Source of the DNA: Amoebophrya sp. A120 | Lineage: Eukaryota > Sar > Dinophyceae > Syndiniales > Amoebophryaceae | Direction of reading: 5' to 3' | Assembly: GCA_905178155.1 (NCBI GenBank) | Contig: CAJINV010000012.1 | Span: forward strand, 3,059,412-3,123,411 | DNA: 64,000 bases | In this document: in pieces, positions 63,901-64,000 of the stretch | How the letters are laid out: each line of letters opens with the position of its first letter | Numbering within the stretch: position 1 is the first letter of the stretch | Position numbers and translations under genes: made by a program | Notes under the pieces: model-generated | Database searches by the model: none | What the model saw: only the letters and a program-made list of their open reading frames with translations | Told to the model about the DNA's origin: nothing

Positions 63901-63945
63901 CGTCCACTTCGACGGCAAGGAGGAAATTGAAGTCGAGTCTCTGGA
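57992..63945 (+). CDS. FkbM-type SAM methyltransferase, 3' end beyond window
   Basis: Exons 57992-58236, 60109-60173, 60442-60479, 60835-60979, 61242-61408, 61664-61746, 62045-62080 and 63895-63945 join in frame to 276 aa so far. Seven introners and one GT-AG intron (61409-61663) are removed. An N-terminal hydrophobic segment (FVRVVLAAPCGLLLTQL) suggests a signal or anchor. The methyltransferase core shows motif I (CVIEIGSNIGSYTVVIADEV), the acidic SAM-ribose strand GLVYAYEPFRKIF, then LNANVALQGFGNV. The late strand HVHFDGKEEIEVESLD resembles the FkbM ...V.tLD segment. Either ATG at 57992 or 58022 could start it. The gene is stretched to more than 6 kb by a 1.87-kb and a 1.6-kb introner. The substrate is unknown. 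Confidence 0.85.
58793..59550. repeat. Hairpin satellite inside the giant introner, 8 units of 96-102 bp
   Basis: Units begin CTGGCCCCTAGGTCATGACG at 58793, 58889, 58988, 59087, 59183, 59285, 59385 and 59481. Each carries the hairpin GCGGGGACCGAGTCCCCGC; the last unit has a mutated left arm. A lone related hairpin lies near 58515. Confidence 0.92.
59685..60035. repeat. GGGGTGTGTC minisatellite, duplicated block
   Basis: Two runs of about 10-bp GGGGTGTGTC/T units (59690-59805 and 59885-59965). Each is followed by the same stretch starting TGCAAATTGCAAATCACGAT and ending with CATACCCCAGAACACACC. Confidence 0.85.
60174..60436. mobile_element. Introner element, family A
   Basis: Duplication CCTGG; excision gives AKEYLESIDKPA. 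Confidence 0.9.
60480..60829. mobile_element. Introner element, family K (350 bp)
   Basis: Starts TAGGGTTGTGTCAGGATCGC, ends CTGACACATCCATA; duplication TGGGC; excision gives SVALGRQYPVLL. Normal-sized relative of the giant element. Confidence 0.85.
60980..61236. mobile_element. Introner element, family A
   Basis: Duplication ATTGC/ACTGC; excision gives RRLLREDDCVIEIG. Confidence 0.9.
61747..62039. mobile_element. Introner element, family B
   Basis: Duplication CTCGG; excision gives YINLGAARVFH. Confidence 0.9.
62081..62267. mobile_element. Introner element, family G, tandem with next
   Basis: Starts TATCCCAGAGTGGAAAGC, ends CTCTGGGATA; left GAGGT, right CAGTT. Directly followed by a family A element. 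Confidence 0.7.
62439..62805 (+). CDS. Lys/Glu-rich frame inside the nested insertion
   Basis: An open frame without its own early ATG reads RVEKKDAIKKDQAEIDKNYT, continues with EEEKQRESERRKQEEMKRRR and ends DNSNKK before TGA. It is a highly charged coiled-coil-like stretch of about 120 residues. It may be the 3' part of a coding gene carried by the insertion, or a gene fragment. No family recognised. Confidence 0.4.
62439..63793. mobile_element. 1355-bp nested insertion with 18-bp direct repeats
   Basis: Flanked by GACTTGGTCAAAACTGGA at 62421-62438 and 63776-63793. It contains a Lys/Glu-rich frame, a GC-rich middle, a roughly 35-bp tandem duplication near 63681-63745 (GGCAGAGGCTAAATCTGTTC) and ends in an ACTACT-type run before the second copy. 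The structure suggests a retroposon-like insertion, but no reverse transcriptase is present. Confidence 0.8.
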
Positions 63946-64000
63946 TAACCCGTGTAAATAAAACGCCCTCACACGACGACACCCCAGATTTGTCATGCAA
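63946..64000. mobile_element. Introner element, family B (left end only)
   Basis: Starts TAACCCGTGTAAATAAAACG after CTGGA and runs off the window. Confidence 0.6.

Overview
The window looks like nuclear DNA of a protist alveolate, most likely a syndinian dinoflagellate of the Amoebophrya type. This is inferred from the sequence; no organism was given. Nearly all recognisable genes lie on the plus strand in one long run. They encode eukaryotic proteins (Mic10, a VPS9 Rab-GEF, a Kv channel, a Dispatched/Patched-like permease, a cyclophilin, a gamma-glutamylcyclotransferase and an FkbM methyltransferase). About 75 short transposon-like introner elements (IEs) split them into small exons. Introner elements with inverted and direct repeats and non-canonical introns are known from Amoebophrya genomes.

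Each IE starts with TAT (rarely TAC, TAG or TAA) and nearly always ends in ATA. It has terminal inverted repeats (TIRs) and a 5-bp target-site duplication (TSD). Removing one IE plus one TSD copy restores the reading frame of the host protein. I checked frame closure exon by exon for complete models of 138 aa (DUF1294), 260 aa (cyclophilin), 614 aa (unknown), 425 aa (Kv channel), 1365 aa (Dispatched-like) and 312 aa (GGCT-like). Families named here by TIR core: A (TCTGGGTCTGGAAG), B (AACGTCCCCACCCC), C (GGAAAAATCCCCCCTCCCC), D (TTGCAAAAGTATCG), E (GAAAAAAGTGT-like), F (TTCCCTCTCCCCCTC), G (TATCCCAGAGT), H (GTAAATTTCCCGTACA), J (CAAACGTTACAAT repeats), K (GTCAG…TTGAAAT), plus a few singletons.

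Layout: 0.1-1.1 kb, a minus-strand low-complexity gene; 1.1-5.3 kb, GC-rich satellite DNA with 31-bp repeats; 5.4-8.2 kb, Mic10 and DUF1294; 8.7-12.0 kb, a degenerate cyclophilin with 8 IEs; 13.5-16.8 kb, VPS9; 19.0-24.6 kb, an unknown 614-aa protein; 25.6-29.5 kb, an EF-hand/coiled-coil protein; 30.3-33.2 kb, a Kv channel; 33.6-36.8 kb, two tandem intronless INT_rpt-type paralogues without any IE; 37.2-45.2 kb, the Dispatched-like permease with 15 IEs and no other intron; 45.2-48.1 kb, non-coding DNA with a dispersed AAAAAATCGATCATA motif; 48.1-51.9 kb, GGCT-like; 52.4-53.5 kb, the 3' part of a membrane protein; 54.5-55.3 kb, a Cys-rich secreted protein; 57.5-64 kb, a short hypothetical gene and an FkbM methyltransferase running off the window.

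The most unusual biology is the IE system. Its splice boundaries are set by arbitrary 5-bp duplications rather than GT-AG. Some IEs carry other insertions: a 136-bp and a 1355-bp nested element, and a 1.87-kb giant IE holding its own satellite array. Exon edges were derived by hand from duplications and frame; a few may be off by 1-2 bases.
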